Shown here: piece after piece, positions 41,723-49,834 of the stretch | Position numbering within the stretch: the first letter of the stretch is position 1 | How the letters are laid out: every line of letters begins with the position of its first letter | Assembly: GCA_022508305.1 (NCBI GenBank) | Contig: JAFLVM010000001.1 | Span: 499,347 to 563,346 of the forward strand | Direction: 5' to 3' | From: Clostridiales bacterium | GTDB taxonomy: Bacteria; Bacillota; Clostridia; Christensenellales; CAG-314 | Length of the DNA stretch: 64,000 nt | The notes under the pieces: generated by a model | The model's database searches: none | What the model was told of the DNA's origin: nothing | Seen by the model: only the letters and a program-made list of their open reading frames with translations | Made by a program: the position numbers and the translations under genes

Positions 41723-42441
41723 TGTTCGTCACCTCTCTCGCTGTCGTCAGTTTTGTTTTCTTGTGAGTTTTCCCTTCCTTCTTCCGCAACTTCGTCTAAA
41801 CGTTCCGATTCCGTCAATGGCAGCGGCTTAGACTTCTTTTTTGCAACGTGTTCCGCAATGAGCGAATACACAATACCAAGCGCGCCGCCAATCAAAATCA
41901 CGAAAATGATATTGAAGTTGGTGAACACCGCAACGGCAAATGACCCTAACGCCAAAATCAAGGAAAACCAGCTTTTTTCCACCTGACTCGCCATTTTGAC
42001 AAACGCATTAACAATAAGTATAATTACGCACGCCTGTATGCCTGTAAATGCCGCCTTGTACCAGGTGTTGCTTTCTAAGTTAAATTTGTCAATTACAAAA
42101 AACAGCGCCGTGATAATTACAAAAGAGGGCAGCACCACACCAAGCGTTGCAATAATTGCTCCCAACACTCCGCGCATACGAAAGCCCACCGACGTTGCAG
42201 TGTTGACGGCAATTACGCCCGGCGTAGATTCGGCAATTACCAACATGTCAAGCATGTCCTCATTGGTTATCCACCTTTTGCGAGAAACCAGTTCCTTTTC
42301 CAAAATGGCAATCATAGCGTAGCCGCCGCCAAAGGTAAAAAGCCCCGTCTTGAAAAATGTGACGAACAACTGCCAAAGACTGACTTTTTGGGGCTTGTTG
42401 CCGCTCTCTATATTTCGTTGTTTGCGTACGGATTTCTTCAT
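41719..42441 (-). CDS. chrA: Chromate-transporter family protein (short ChrA), first of pair
   Basis: 240 residues with one CHR domain: T-F-G-G-G-Y-A-M-I-A near residue 37 and E-S-T-P-G-V-I-A-V-N-T near 70. A charged, acidic C-terminal tail of ~35 residues extends past the domain. It overlaps the second chrA by 4 nt. One copy of the TTTTTCTAACCCAT word lies 30-50 nt upstream, touching the stop codon of the preceding radical SAM gene. Confidence 0.9.
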   Translation of the reverse strand: MKKSVRKQRNIESGNKPQKVSLWQLFVTFFKTGLFTFGGGYAMIAILEKELVSRKRWITNEDMLDMLVIAESTPGVIAVNTATSVGFRMRGVLGAIIATLGVVLPSFVIITALFFVIDKFNLESNTWYKAAFTGIQACVIILIVNAFVKMASQVEKSWFSLILALGSFAVAVFTNFNIIFVILIGGALGIVYSLIAEHVAKKKSKPLPLTESERLDEVAEEGRENSQENKTDDSERGDEQ

Positions 42442-42487
42442 TTATTACTTCAGTTTTAGTGAATTTCCCTGTTTTTTCTAACCCATA

Positions 42488-43402
42488 TCAATTTTTTGTG
42501 AACACGTGGGGTACGTTTTTTAACACTTCTTCAATTGCGTTGTCATCAAAGTCGGGCAGATAATCCACCGTTGCCGACGTCACGTCCTGACAATAGCCGT
42601 TACTAAGTCCGACGTTGAAAAAGTACTCTTTGACGCTGTCGTACTCGTGTTTGTACAGTCTGCGGTTGAGCTGAGGCAACTGCAAGTCCTCACGCGCAGG
42701 GAAGTACTGCGACATCAGACTGACCTGCACGTTACTGTCAAATTGGGCAATCCAATCCAGTACGCGCTTGCTGTCCTCAACGTAGGAAGGCAACACAAGA
42801 TGACGAATCAACACGCCTTTGGTCATGTAGCCTTCGCTGTCAAATTCGTCCTGCGGTTGTTGACGCCGCATTTCAACTATTGCCTTGTTCGCAACCTCAA
42901 AGTAGTCCTTCGCCCCTGCAAGCAGCCCGCTCACTTCACTTAAGCAAAACTTCAAGTCGGGCAAATACACGTCCACAAGTCCGTTGAGCGCCCGAATAGC
43001 CTCAACCTTCTCGTAGGCACTCGTGTTGTAGACTACGGGGATTGTTAACTTAGGTTTAGCTAAATGCAGAGCCACTGCAACCTTGTCCGCAAAGTGAGCA
43101 GGGGTTACCAAATTGATATTTTTCCACCCCATGTCCTGAACGTACAGGAAAACGTCCGCCAATCGCTCTGGCGAAACTTCCACTCCGTGAGGCTTAATGG
43201 AAATGTCGTAATTTTGGCAAAAGCGACAATGCAAGTTACACCCCGCAAAAAACACCGTGCCACTACCAACACTTCCCGAAATACAGGGCTCTTCCCAATC
43301 GTGCCGCGCAATGCGAGAAAGCAGTATTCCGTCCGTTCGGCACGAGCCTCGTCGGGTTGTTCTTTCAACGTTGCAATTGCGTGGGCAGAGGGTACATTTC
43401 AT
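42488..43402 (-). CDS. Radical SAM protein, pyruvate-formate-lyase-activase-like (COG1313 type)
   Basis: 304 residues. The radical SAM cluster motif C-N-L-H-C-R-F-C is near residue 55. An N-terminal C-x2-C-x3-C (residues 4-11) plus a further Cys near 20 suggest a second metal site. The sequence resembles the uncharacterised PflA-like group, not the dedicated activase of a glycyl-radical enzyme, and no glycyl-radical enzyme is nearby. The start has no ribosome site; a promoter lies 9 nt upstream. Confidence 0.85.
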   Translation of the reverse strand: MKCTLCPRNCNVERTTRRGSCRTDGILLSRIARHDWEEPCISGSVGSGTVFFAGCNLHCRFCQNYDISIKPHGVEVSPERLADVFLYVQDMGWKNINLVTPAHFADKVAVALHLAKPKLTIPVVYNTSAYEKVEAIRALNGLVDVYLPDLKFCLSEVSGLLAGAKDYFEVANKAIVEMRRQQPQDEFDSEGYMTKGVLIRHLVLPSYVEDSKRVLDWIAQFDSNVQVSLMSQYFPAREDLQLPQLNRRLYKHEYDSVKEYFFNVGLSNGYCQDVTSATVDYLPDFDDNAIEEVLKNVPHVFTKN

Positions 43403-43411
43403 AGCACAAAT

Positions 43412-43440
43412 ATAATAGCTTATTTAGCACGTTTTGACAA
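43412..43440 (-). promoter_or_regulatory. Promoter of the radical SAM gene (near-leaderless)
   Basis: Minus strand TTGTCA, 17-nt spacer, TATTAT, then 9 nt to the ATG at 43402. The predicted leader is only 2-3 nt. Confidence 0.55.
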
Positions 43441-43461
43441 GTAAAAAGGAACAAGCCCTCT

Positions 43462-43491
43462 GAAATATGGCGCAGTCTAACGTCATACAAT
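43462..43491 (+). promoter_or_regulatory. Sigma-E-type sporulation promoter upstream of sigK
   Basis: GAAATAT, 15-nt spacer, CATACAAT. This fits the Bacillus/Clostridium sigma-E consensus (-35 around ATATT, -10 CATACA-T). In Bacillus the mother-cell sigma-E drives sigK, so the context agrees. Confidence 0.72.
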
Positions 43492-43510
43492 AGCGCAAGG
43501 AGATTGAAAA

Positions 43511-44185
43511 ATGTTTTCGGCAATTGCAACTTTACTTAGACGGCTGTTTTTCCTGACGGGCTACTTCAGTAACGGCAGCTACCCTCAGCCCCTCAGTCCC
43601 GAGGAAGAGGCGGAGTGCCTTAGGCGGTTCAAGGCGGGAAGCAGAGCAGCGCGAGATAAACTCATCACGCACAATATGCGGCTTGTGGCTCACATTGCCA
43701 AAAAGTATGGCAAAAACGACCTTGACGACCTCATTTCTATCGGTTCAATAGGACTCATCAAGGGCGTGGAGAGCTACTCGCCCGACAAAGGCACCACTCT
43801 TGCCACTTACCTTGCGCGCTGCATAGAAAACGAGATACTGATGACGCTCCGTTCCAACAAGCGCTACCAAAACACGGTGTACCTTCAAAACACGTTGGGC
43901 GTAGACAACGACGGCAACGAGTACACGCTGATGGACGTACTTGCCGTAAAGGAAGACAGTGTGTTTCACCAAGCGGAAATGTCAATATTGAGACAAAATC
44001 TGCTGAAAATCATTCGCGAACACCTAAACGAGCGGGAGCAGAAAATAATCCTCATGCGGTACGGTTTGGAGGGTTCCACACCACTTACGCAATTGCAAAC
44101 GGCAAAGCAGCTGGGTATTAGTCGCAGCTACATTTCACGAATAGAAACACGCGCATTAGAAAAGATAAAACAGTATTTAGACTAA
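43511..44185 (+). CDS. sigK: RNA polymerase sporulation sigma factor SigK
   Basis: 224 residues, continuous (not split by a skin element). An N-terminal hydrophobic pro-sequence (residues ~5-20) precedes P-Q-P-L-S-P-E-E-E, as in pro-sigma-K. Region 2 has N-M-R-L-V-A-H-I-A-K-K-Y and D-D-L-I-S-I-G-S-I-G-L-I-K-G; region 4 ends L-G-I-S-R-S-Y-I-S-R-I-E. It directs late mother-cell genes of endospore formation, including coat assembly. GGAG-type site (AAGGAG) lies before the ATG and a sigma-E-like promoter upstream. Confidence 0.93.
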   Translation: MFSAIATLLRRLFFLTGYFSNGSYPQPLSPEEEAECLRRFKAGSRAARDKLITHNMRLVAHIAKKYGKNDLDDLISIGSIGLIKGVESYSPDKGTTLATYLARCIENEILMTLRSNKRYQNTVYLQNTLGVDNDGNEYTLMDVLAVKEDSVFHQAEMSILRQNLLKIIREHLNEREQKIILMRYGLEGSTPLTQLQTAKQLGISRSYISRIETRALEKIKQYLD

Positions 44186-44249
44186 TTTTATTGTCAAAAG
44201 ACTTAAGCGGAACAAAATATTGCGCCGCTTATAACGCAATCAACAAAAA

Positions 44250-44273
44250 AACTCCGCTGCAAACAGCGGAGTT
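44250..44273. terminator. Bidirectional terminator after sigK
   Basis: A perfect 10-bp stem AACTCCGCTG/CAGCGGAGTT with CAAA loop. T-tracts follow on both strands, so it ends sigK and the convergent small membrane-protein gene. Confidence 0.9.
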
Positions 44274-44288
44274 TTAATTTTTGGTTAA

Positions 44289-44513
44289 TTAGATGTTGAG
44301 TAAGCGAAGAATGTGCTTCTTGAAAATCATCAAAACAAGGTCGCAAAGCCAGATAATCCAGCATCCAAGGAAGATACGAATGATACCTGCGACAATCTTG
44401 CCTTCTGAAAATCTTGTAATCACGCCGAGAATCCAACTTGTAACGGGAATGATTGCAAGAATAAGACTTACGATGTAACTAAGACCAAAATAGTCACCGC
44501 CTCTCTTTGCCAT
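44289..44513 (-). CDS. Small two-helix membrane protein
   Basis: 74 residues from the ATG at 44513 (GGAGGA 8 nt upstream). Two hydrophobic helices (near residues 12-32 and 42-62) flank a charged loop, and the C terminus is basic. It resembles short YqaE/DUF-type membrane proteins, but no family is certain. Confidence 0.65.
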   Translation of the reverse strand: MAKRGGDYFGLSYIVSLILAIIPVTSWILGVITRFSEGKIVAGIIRIFLGCWIIWLCDLVLMIFKKHILRLLNI

Positions 44514-44614
44514 AAATAGAGTCCTCCTGAAATTTATTTTGACTATATATATTATATAGCAGATATCGCCAAATGGCAATATTTATTTAAAAGATTTCAA
44601 AAAAATTGTTATTT

Positions 44615-45100
44615 TTAAGAATTTACAGTTACAACCTTCTTGCCGATGCTTTTCAAGAACTTTTGCAAGTCGCTACCGCTAAGCACCACCGTTGCAGTGT
44701 TGTCGCATGGGTGGAACTTGACTTTGTCGGCATTCCAAACGTCAACGTCGATAAGTAGCGGCGCCGAGTAGGCTGAACCCTCGTTGAGAAAGGCAAAGGG
44801 TGAAACGCTGCCACGGTGCACTTGCAAGTCCTCCCACAGCTTGTCTTCCGTTGCAAATTCAAACTTGGCGCACCCTACGTAGCTTGCCAAGCCTCGCATG
44901 TTGGCGCGCTTGTCTGAGGGCAACACAATCATGAAGTAGTTGTTGCTCTTTTTGTCCTTGACGTACAAGCTCTTGCAGGACATGCAATCCTCGACATGCA
45001 CCACCTTGCGAGATTCTTCCGTTGTGACTACCGCAGGGTGCCGCAGCAATTGATAGTCAATGCCGAGGCTATCGAGATAATTCGTGACCTTTGCTATCAT
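44615..45100 (-). CDS. YbaK/ProX-type aminoacyl-tRNA deacylase
   Basis: 161 residues of the YbaK/prolyl-tRNA-synthetase-associated fold. Features are an N-terminal L-R-H-P-A-V, the D-C-M-S-C-K-S-L near residue 40, D-K-R-A-N near 65 and R-G-S-V-S-P-F-A near 100, the last close to the G-x-x-S-P-x-G motif of ProX. It clears mischarged tRNA (e.g. Ala-tRNA-Pro). The ATG at 45100 follows the previous stop by 4 nt without a clear ribosome site, so translation is probably coupled. Confidence 0.85.
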   Translation of the reverse strand: MIAKVTNYLDSLGIDYQLLRHPAVVTTEESRKVVHVEDCMSCKSLYVKDKKSNNYFMIVLPSDKRANMRGLASYVGCAKFEFATEDKLWEDLQVHRGSVSPFAFLNEGSAYSAPLLIDVDVWNADKVKFHPCDNTATVVLSGSDLQKFLKSIGKKVVTVNS

Positions 45101-45104
45101 AAAA

Positions 45105-45416
45105 TTAGGCGTTTTGTTGGTAGTAATGAACGATATCCACAACAGATGGTACCACGACGCTCGCAACTACGGCAAGTATCAGCAAAACGTACAGCAGTCT
45201 CCAAGTGAGCGATCTGCTCTTGACAAAACGCCAACCGAACACCGACACTATGCAAATCATGATTACCGAGGCAACCGACTGCATCGAATTGATGAGCGCG
45301 GAATGTAAGTCAAAAAAGCCCAGCACCATTGCCAAAAGGTAAAGCACTGCGGCAAACATCGTTACCAAAAATGCAAGAAAACCCCAAAAGCGTCCGCCGC
45401 GTCCATTGTCACTCAT
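45105..45416 (-). CDS. Small three-helix membrane protein (paralogue A)
   Basis: 103 residues: a glycine/arginine-rich N terminus and three membrane helices. The V-F-G-W-R-F-V-K and R-L-L-Y-V-L-L-I-L-A stretches match those of the gene at 45561-45893 (V-L-G-W-R-Y-V-R and K-V-L-Y-F-V-T-L-L), so they are paralogues. Function unknown. Confidence 0.68.
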   Translation of the reverse strand: MSDNGRGGRFWGFLAFLVTMFAAVLYLLAMVLGFFDLHSALINSMQSVASVIMICIVSVFGWRFVKSRSLTWRLLYVLLILAVVASVVVPSVVDIVHYYQQNA

Positions 45417-45501
45417 AAAAATGTATCTCCTTGGTCAGTTTAATAATATTATACCGCCAAACACAATTAAATGGCAATACATTTAGACAAAAAATACAAA
45501 A

Positions 45502-45527
45502 CAGGACGCATAATAAGCTGCGTCCTG
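45502..45527 (-). terminator. Terminator upstream of paralogue A / after paralogue B
   Basis: Stem CAGGACGCA/TGCGTCCTG of 9 bp with an 8-nt loop, followed on the minus strand by TTTTGTATTTTTTG. It ends the transcript of the gene at 45561-45893. Confidence 0.85.
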
Positions 45528-45560
45528 CAATAATTGATATAAGCTTTTAATTGTCGTATA

Positions 45561-45893
45561 TTACCAGAGAAGTATATTGGGCAGTACAAGACCAACCAAA
45601 ACTACGAGCAAAGTTACGAAATAGAGAACTTTCCAAACCGTTTGCTTGCCACGAACGTATCTCCAGCCAAGTACTGCTACGACGCAGGTTGCTACTGCTG
45701 AAGCAACAGCCATTAGAACTCTTGCCAAGCCTGCCAAAACGTCTACTCTAACTGCAGAAAATATTGCTGCAATGAGGTAAAGAATTGCCATAGCTACGAT
45801 AAGATAAAATGAGATTTTGTTAAGACTCCAAACAGTAGTTGACTTTTTGTTACTGCTTTCGGATTTCTTACTTTCGGATTTTTTGTTTGCCAT
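45561..45893 (-). CDS. Small three-helix membrane protein (paralogue B)
   Basis: 110 residues from the ATG at 45893 (AAGGAGG upstream). A serine/lysine-rich N terminus (repeated K-S-E-S) precedes three membrane helices that resemble those of paralogue A at 45105-45416. Function unknown. Confidence 0.68.
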   Translation of the reverse strand: MANKKSESKKSESSNKKSTTVWSLNKISFYLIVAMAILYLIAAIFSAVRVDVLAGLARVLMAVASAVATCVVAVLGWRYVRGKQTVWKVLYFVTLLVVLVGLVLPNILLW

Positions 45894-46004
45894 ATTGATT
45901 TCCTCCTTGTTTAATAGGGCAATTATACTACTAAATTCGCAATATGACAAACTTTTCGCGCAACTTCCGTAAAAATATATAGATTATGACGGAACTCTTG
46001 AACC

Positions 46005-46697
46005 TCACCCGCCATACAAGTAAAGCATTACTCCGGAAAAAATATAATTACAAATCTGCTGGCGGTACCCGTCCGTCTGAAGCTGGGCGCATTCATCGGC
46101 GTTACTCAAAAAACCGCACTCCACAATTACCGACGGACAGTCGATTTCGCGACAAACGTAGTAGTCGCCGGCAATTGCCTCGTGGTGATTGCCTGTAAAA
46201 TCGTTAAACACGCGTTGCAAACTTGCGGCAAGCAGTCTGCCCGCTTCCTCCCCCTCTTGGTAAAACACCTGCGGACCGCGTCGGGTGGATTGGCTAAACT
46301 TGTTCATATGTACACTTATTACAAGGTCGGCTCTCGCCTCGTCAATAACCTTTTTGCGCGCCTGCATATCCCTCAACTTGAAGCCCTTGGTGGGAAGTCC
46401 GTACAGTCCACCCTCTGTAGTGCGCGTGTACACGACGTTGAATCCGCCCTTTTCAAAAATACTTCCAAGCTCCTTGGCGTAGACGAGGTTAAGAGAGGAT
46501 TCCTTTACACCATCGACGCCCACGACTCCGCCGTCAATGCCGCCGTGACCTGCGTCAATTACTACGGTAAAGTCAATTAGCGACGTGTCGGCAGAGGAAA
46601 ATTGCCGCACGCACAAAAAAGCAGTCAGACACAGCTGAGCAACAATGAGCGCAAGCAATACGGCGATGACTCTTTTACTCTTCCAAACGATAAACAT
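46005..46697 (-). CDS. cwlD: N-acetylmuramoyl-L-alanine amidase, CwlD-like
   Basis: 230 residues from the ATG at 46697 (GGAG 4 nt upstream). One N-terminal membrane helix precedes an Amidase_3 domain: zinc ligands in V-I-D-A-G-H-G-G near residue 43, a Glu in K-E-S-S near 60, S-V-H-M-N near 122 and the catalytic Glu in V-I-V-E-C-G-F near 190. Size and topology match CwlD, which makes muramic delta-lactam of the spore cortex, and sigK is nearby. A vegetative amidase role is possible. Confidence 0.85.
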   Translation of the reverse strand: MFIVWKSKRVIAVLLALIVAQLCLTAFLCVRQFSSADTSLIDFTVVIDAGHGGIDGGVVGVDGVKESSLNLVYAKELGSIFEKGGFNVVYTRTTEGGLYGLPTKGFKLRDMQARKKVIDEARADLVISVHMNKFSQSTRRGPQVFYQEGEEAGRLLAASLQRVFNDFTGNHHEAIAGDYYVCREIDCPSVIVECGFLSNADECAQLQTDGYRQQICNYIFSGVMLYLYGG

Positions 46698-46804
46698 TTT
46701 GCTCCTTTGCCGACTCCGACGCAAACGGTTAAACTTGGCTTTTTTACGGTAAATTCGGTACGTTTTGACAAAAAACGCGTGATTTTGCACGAAAATACGC
46801 CAAG

Positions 46805-46856
46805 TTATACACTTATCCACAGAGTTATCCACATTACGCAATATATTTGTGGACAA
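46805..46856. promoter_or_regulatory. Cluster of DnaA boxes
   Basis: Two perfect TTATCCACA boxes (46813-46821 and 46825-46833) stand 3 bp apart; TTATACACT (46805) and TGTGGACAA (46848-46856, inverted) add two near matches within 52 bp. It lies in the ~400-bp divergent gap between cwlD and the ferritin-like gene. It could be a DnaA-titration or regulatory site; a replication origin is less likely as dnaA/dnaN are absent here. Confidence 0.7.
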
Positions 46857-46977
46857 CCTGTTTCACGAAAACTATGAAACGGACAAGCCTTGCTTACAAG
46901 CCTATTTTATGTGTGGGAAAGGTCAAAAATCACACCAAAAAAGGAAAATTTGCTGTCGAAAAAAGAATAAATTTGAA

Positions 46978-47017
46978 CTATTTTACAAATAGTATCCGTC
47001 TACTATTTCACAAATAG
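46978..47017. promoter_or_regulatory. Two tandem dyads upstream of the ferritin-like gene
   Basis: CTATTTTACAAATAG (46978-46992) and CTATTTCACAAATAG (47003-47017) share CTATTT-N3-AAATAG and have centres 25 bp apart. They look like operator sites for a dimeric repressor acting on the gene at 47097. The regulator is unknown. Confidence 0.6.
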
Positions 47018-47096
47018 CAACCGCAGTTGTAGCAGGCAAAAGTATAAAAGCAAAGCCAATTGGAAACACTCCCAAAAAACACAAGGAGCAAAATTG

Positions 47097-48338
47097 ATGA
47101 AATTAAATCCGTTCAATGAAAAGCCGATAAAAACCAACGATGATTTTTACAATTGGAAGGAGCTTGCGCCCAAGCCCTACAACAAATTTGACGTAGACCC
47201 CTACACCAAGGTGCGTATTATTCTTGCCAACGGCGCGGAGTACGAGGCTGTGGGATTTTCTCACCACTTTCACCGCCACTGCCCCGACAACGAGCTTAGA
47301 CGGGAGTTGGCAACTCTCCGCCGCAAGGAGCAGCAACAGCAAAAGCGTATCGCCGCGTTAAAACCCATTGGCGAGGGAATACTCGAACACACAATAGCTT
47401 ACGAGCAGCTTGCCGTAGACCTCACGGCTATTTTTGCCGAAAGGGAAAGCAACCAGTACGTAAAGCAGGCAATGGATTTCGCCCTACTTGAGGACTTCGA
47501 CCACCTGTACCGCTACGCCGACCTGTTGGAAATGGACAAAGGCATCTTAGCCGAGCGTCTTGTAGGCGGCTACACCGAGCTAATGCCCGGTCGCCCCACT
47601 ATTTCCGAACACCGCTACCCCACCGACGACGTCAAGCGCTACGTTAACTTTAAGCAGGCAAACAATCTGACCAAGCTTGACATCAACATTTTGACAGCCG
47701 CCGAACAGCAGACCATGAATTACTACATGAACCAAGCGGCATTCTACCAAAACAAAATCGGTCGCGAACTGTACACGGAAATCGGCATGATTGAGGAACA
47801 GCACGTTTCCCTTTACGGCGGATTGAAGGACACCACCTGCAGCTGGTGTGAGGAGCTGCTTATGCACGAGTACACCGAATGCTATTTGTACTACTCGCTG
47901 TGGCAAGACGAAACGGACGAGCACGTCAAGAGCATTTGGGAACAGCACTTCAACGACGAGCTGGCGCACCTGCACAAGGCGGTTGAAATACTGCAAAAGT
48001 ACGACGGAAAGAGCTGGCAACAGGTCATTCCCGACGGCGAATTCCCCGAGCTGTTGATCTTCCATTCAAATATCGACTACGTGAGAAACGTATTGCAAAA
48101 CACCGTCAACGTCACTGCGCGCGGCGAGGACTACGTAGAAGTGTCCAACCTTTCACCCGACGCCAAATTCTTTGACTATCAACATCAAGTCAACGTCAAG
48201 GACAGCAACGTGGCAAGTCACTGCGTAATAAACAAGTATATTGCAGACAACCGCAAGGACTACCGCTACGAAACGGCGGAGCACCCCATTGAGGAACTGC
48301 GCGACAGAAAACGCGACAACACCTCGGTGGGTAGATAA
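47097..48338 (+). CDS. Ferritin-like protein with two sets of E-x-x-H helices
   Basis: 413 residues from the ATG at 47097 (AGGAG 8 nt upstream). Two helical blocks carry di-iron-type ligands: E-D-F-D-H near residue 130 after a helix with A-Y-E-Q, and I-E-E-Q-H near 233 followed by H-E-Y-T-E-C and N-D-E-L-A-H near 285. This is the layout of two ferritin-like four-helix units. It probably stores metal or handles peroxide, but the family is not one I can name. Two operator-like dyads upstream imply regulated expression. Confidence 0.65.
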   Translation: MKLNPFNEKPIKTNDDFYNWKELAPKPYNKFDVDPYTKVRIILANGAEYEAVGFSHHFHRHCPDNELRRELATLRRKEQQQQKRIAALKPIGEGILEHTIAYEQLAVDLTAIFAERESNQYVKQAMDFALLEDFDHLYRYADLLEMDKGILAERLVGGYTELMPGRPTISEHRYPTDDVKRYVNFKQANNLTKLDINILTAAEQQTMNYYMNQAAFYQNKIGRELYTEIGMIEEQHVSLYGGLKDTTCSWCEELLMHEYTECYLYYSLWQDETDEHVKSIWEQHFNDELAHLHKAVEILQKYDGKSWQQVIPDGEFPELLIFHSNIDYVRNVLQNTVNVTARGEDYVEVSNLSPDAKFFDYQHQVNVKDSNVASHCVINKYIADNRKDYRYETAEHPIEELRDRKRDNTSVGR

Positions 48339-48351
48339 AACGACTACGCAA

Positions 48352-48480
48352 ATGAAAAACAGAGATTTATTAGCCGAACGGCTATCTGACGTCAAAAACG
48401 TTGACGAGCACGTCTTTTACCCGGGACAGTACGCGCCGCTTGATTTGGCGCTATTTGCCCCCGGAGGAATTATACCTTAA
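48352..48480 (+). CDS. 42-residue protein after the ferritin-like gene
   Basis: ATG at 48352, 13 nt after the preceding stop; the frame ends at 48480 exactly before a terminator. The product is 42 residues, acidic at first and ending F-A-P-G-G-I-I-P, with no membrane helix. No clear ribosome site. Codon use looks like its neighbours and position within the operon supports a real gene, but evidence is thin. Confidence 0.5.
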   Translation: MKNRDLLAERLSDVKNVDEHVFYPGQYAPLDLALFAPGGIIP

Positions 48481-48510
48481 AAAAAACTTGCCTTAGAAGG
48501 CAAGTTTTTT
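48481..48510. terminator. Bidirectional terminator
   Basis: A 14-bp stem AAAAAACTTGCCTT/AAGGCAAGTTTTTT with a 2-nt loop. It lies between the plus-strand small gene and the minus-strand Sel1-repeat gene and serves both. Confidence 0.88.
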
Positions 48511-48518
48511 TGTTATAA

Positions 48519-49604
48519 TTAATAGTTTAATTCTTTAAGTAATTCCTGCGCAGGCTCAAATCCTTGGACGGCGGCTTTTTTCAACCAGTAGATTGCCTTC
48601 TGCTTGTCAAAGGCAACGCCCCTGCCCAAACCGTACATCATGCCAAGCAATCCCTGCGACTCCCGTATGCCCTGTTCCGCCGTAATCTTTGCCCAGTGGA
48701 AGGATTTGGCGTAGTCATGCGGTATTTCCTTGTCGTCAAAGTACATTATTGCCAGCTTCACTTGCGCCTTGACGTGTCCGCGCTCGGCAGCTTTTTCGTA
48801 CCATTTCACCGCAAGATTGTAGTCTTTCGGGGTTCCCAATCCGTGATAGGTAACTTCGCCCATACAATACATGGCTTCGACTATGCCCGCTTGCGCCGCC
48901 TTGTGGTACAAGAATGCCGCGCTTGGCCAGTGTTGTTGAACGCCTTGCCCCTTAGCAAAACACTTCGCCATCTCGAATTGCGCAGGCGGATAGTTTTGTC
49001 GCGCCGCCTTGTCGTACCATTTCGCCGCTCTGGCAAAGTTTTGTTCAACTCCGGTGCCATTCTTGTGACATTCGCCCATATTGAACTGCGCCTCGGCATA
49101 TCCTTGTTCGGCGGACTTGTGTAGCCAGACAGCAGCTTGATAGTAGTCTTGTTTAACTCCTTGTCCGCGCAAGTAGCACAAACCGACGCTACATTGAGAT
49201 TGTCTGCGACCTTGCTCGGCGGCTTTGAGGTGCCATTCAAATGACTTGGCGTAGTCCTGCTTAACGCCTTGACCGTACGCATAGCACAATCCAAGTCCGT
49301 ACTGAGCAAAATCGTCTCCCTGTTCGGCGGATTTCAACAACAGCGGGAATGCCTTGGCAAAATACTCGTTTCCCTTGGCAACGTTCTTGTCCACGCCACG
49401 TCCGTTGGAATAGATGACTCCCAAATTGTACAGCGCAGGTCCGTAGTTTTGCTGCGCCGACTTAGTGTACCACTCTATTGCTTTGTTGACGTCTCTCGTA
49501 ACTCCGTCGCCTGTTGCAAAACACCTACCCAACCGAAATTGCGCCTCGGCGTCACCTTTGTTTGCAAGCTCCTCAAATTGTTTTAATTCCTCTGCTGTTG
49601 TCAT
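48519..49604 (-). CDS. Sel1-repeat protein
   Basis: 361 residues from the ATG at 49604 (GAGGGG 5 nt upstream), made almost only of about nine Sel1-like (TPR-type) repeats of 36 residues: A-x-x-x-L-G-x-x-Y-x-x-G-x-G-V-x-x-D-x-x-K-A. No signal peptide. Such solenoids bind proteins; the partner is unknown. Confidence 0.9.
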   Translation of the reverse strand: MTTAEELKQFEELANKGDAEAQFRLGRCFATGDGVTRDVNKAIEWYTKSAQQNYGPALYNLGVIYSNGRGVDKNVAKGNEYFAKAFPLLLKSAEQGDDFAQYGLGLCYAYGQGVKQDYAKSFEWHLKAAEQGRRQSQCSVGLCYLRGQGVKQDYYQAAVWLHKSAEQGYAEAQFNMGECHKNGTGVEQNFARAAKWYDKAARQNYPPAQFEMAKCFAKGQGVQQHWPSAAFLYHKAAQAGIVEAMYCMGEVTYHGLGTPKDYNLAVKWYEKAAERGHVKAQVKLAIMYFDDKEIPHDYAKSFHWAKITAEQGIRESQGLLGMMYGLGRGVAFDKQKAIYWLKKAAVQGFEPAQELLKELNY

Positions 49605-49767
49605 GCTTACCCCTCGCATAAAATTTGACGGTTATTTGGGTTTTAAACTAAATACATTTTTCATTATAACATACTTATTACTGTAATTCAATAGGTTAGT
49701 ACACGAACTCATTGACGTTACTTCTCATAATAAGTTGCCCGCCAAGTTGCGGCGAGAAAAAAACAAA

Positions 49768-49799
49768 TGCCCGTAGGCTCACGTGTGGCCTATGGGCAG
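49768..49799 (-). terminator. Terminator after the DUF378 gene
   Basis: Stem TGCCCATAGGC/GCCTACGGGCA with a 9-nt loop, followed on the minus strand by TTTGTTTTTTTC. Confidence 0.88.
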
Positions 49800-49834
49800 A
49801 TGCCGACAGATATTAAATTTTCCGTCTATTACAA

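Noticed and set aside
46698..47096. Chromosomal replication origin at the DnaA boxes
   Set aside because: No dnaA, dnaN, recF, gyrB or rpmH nearby and no recognised unwinding element; kept only as a DnaA-box cluster.
48241..48351. Longer upstream start for the 42-residue gene
   Set aside because: Upstream codons overlap the ferritin-like gene in another phase and give a Thr/Arg-rich shadow peptide.
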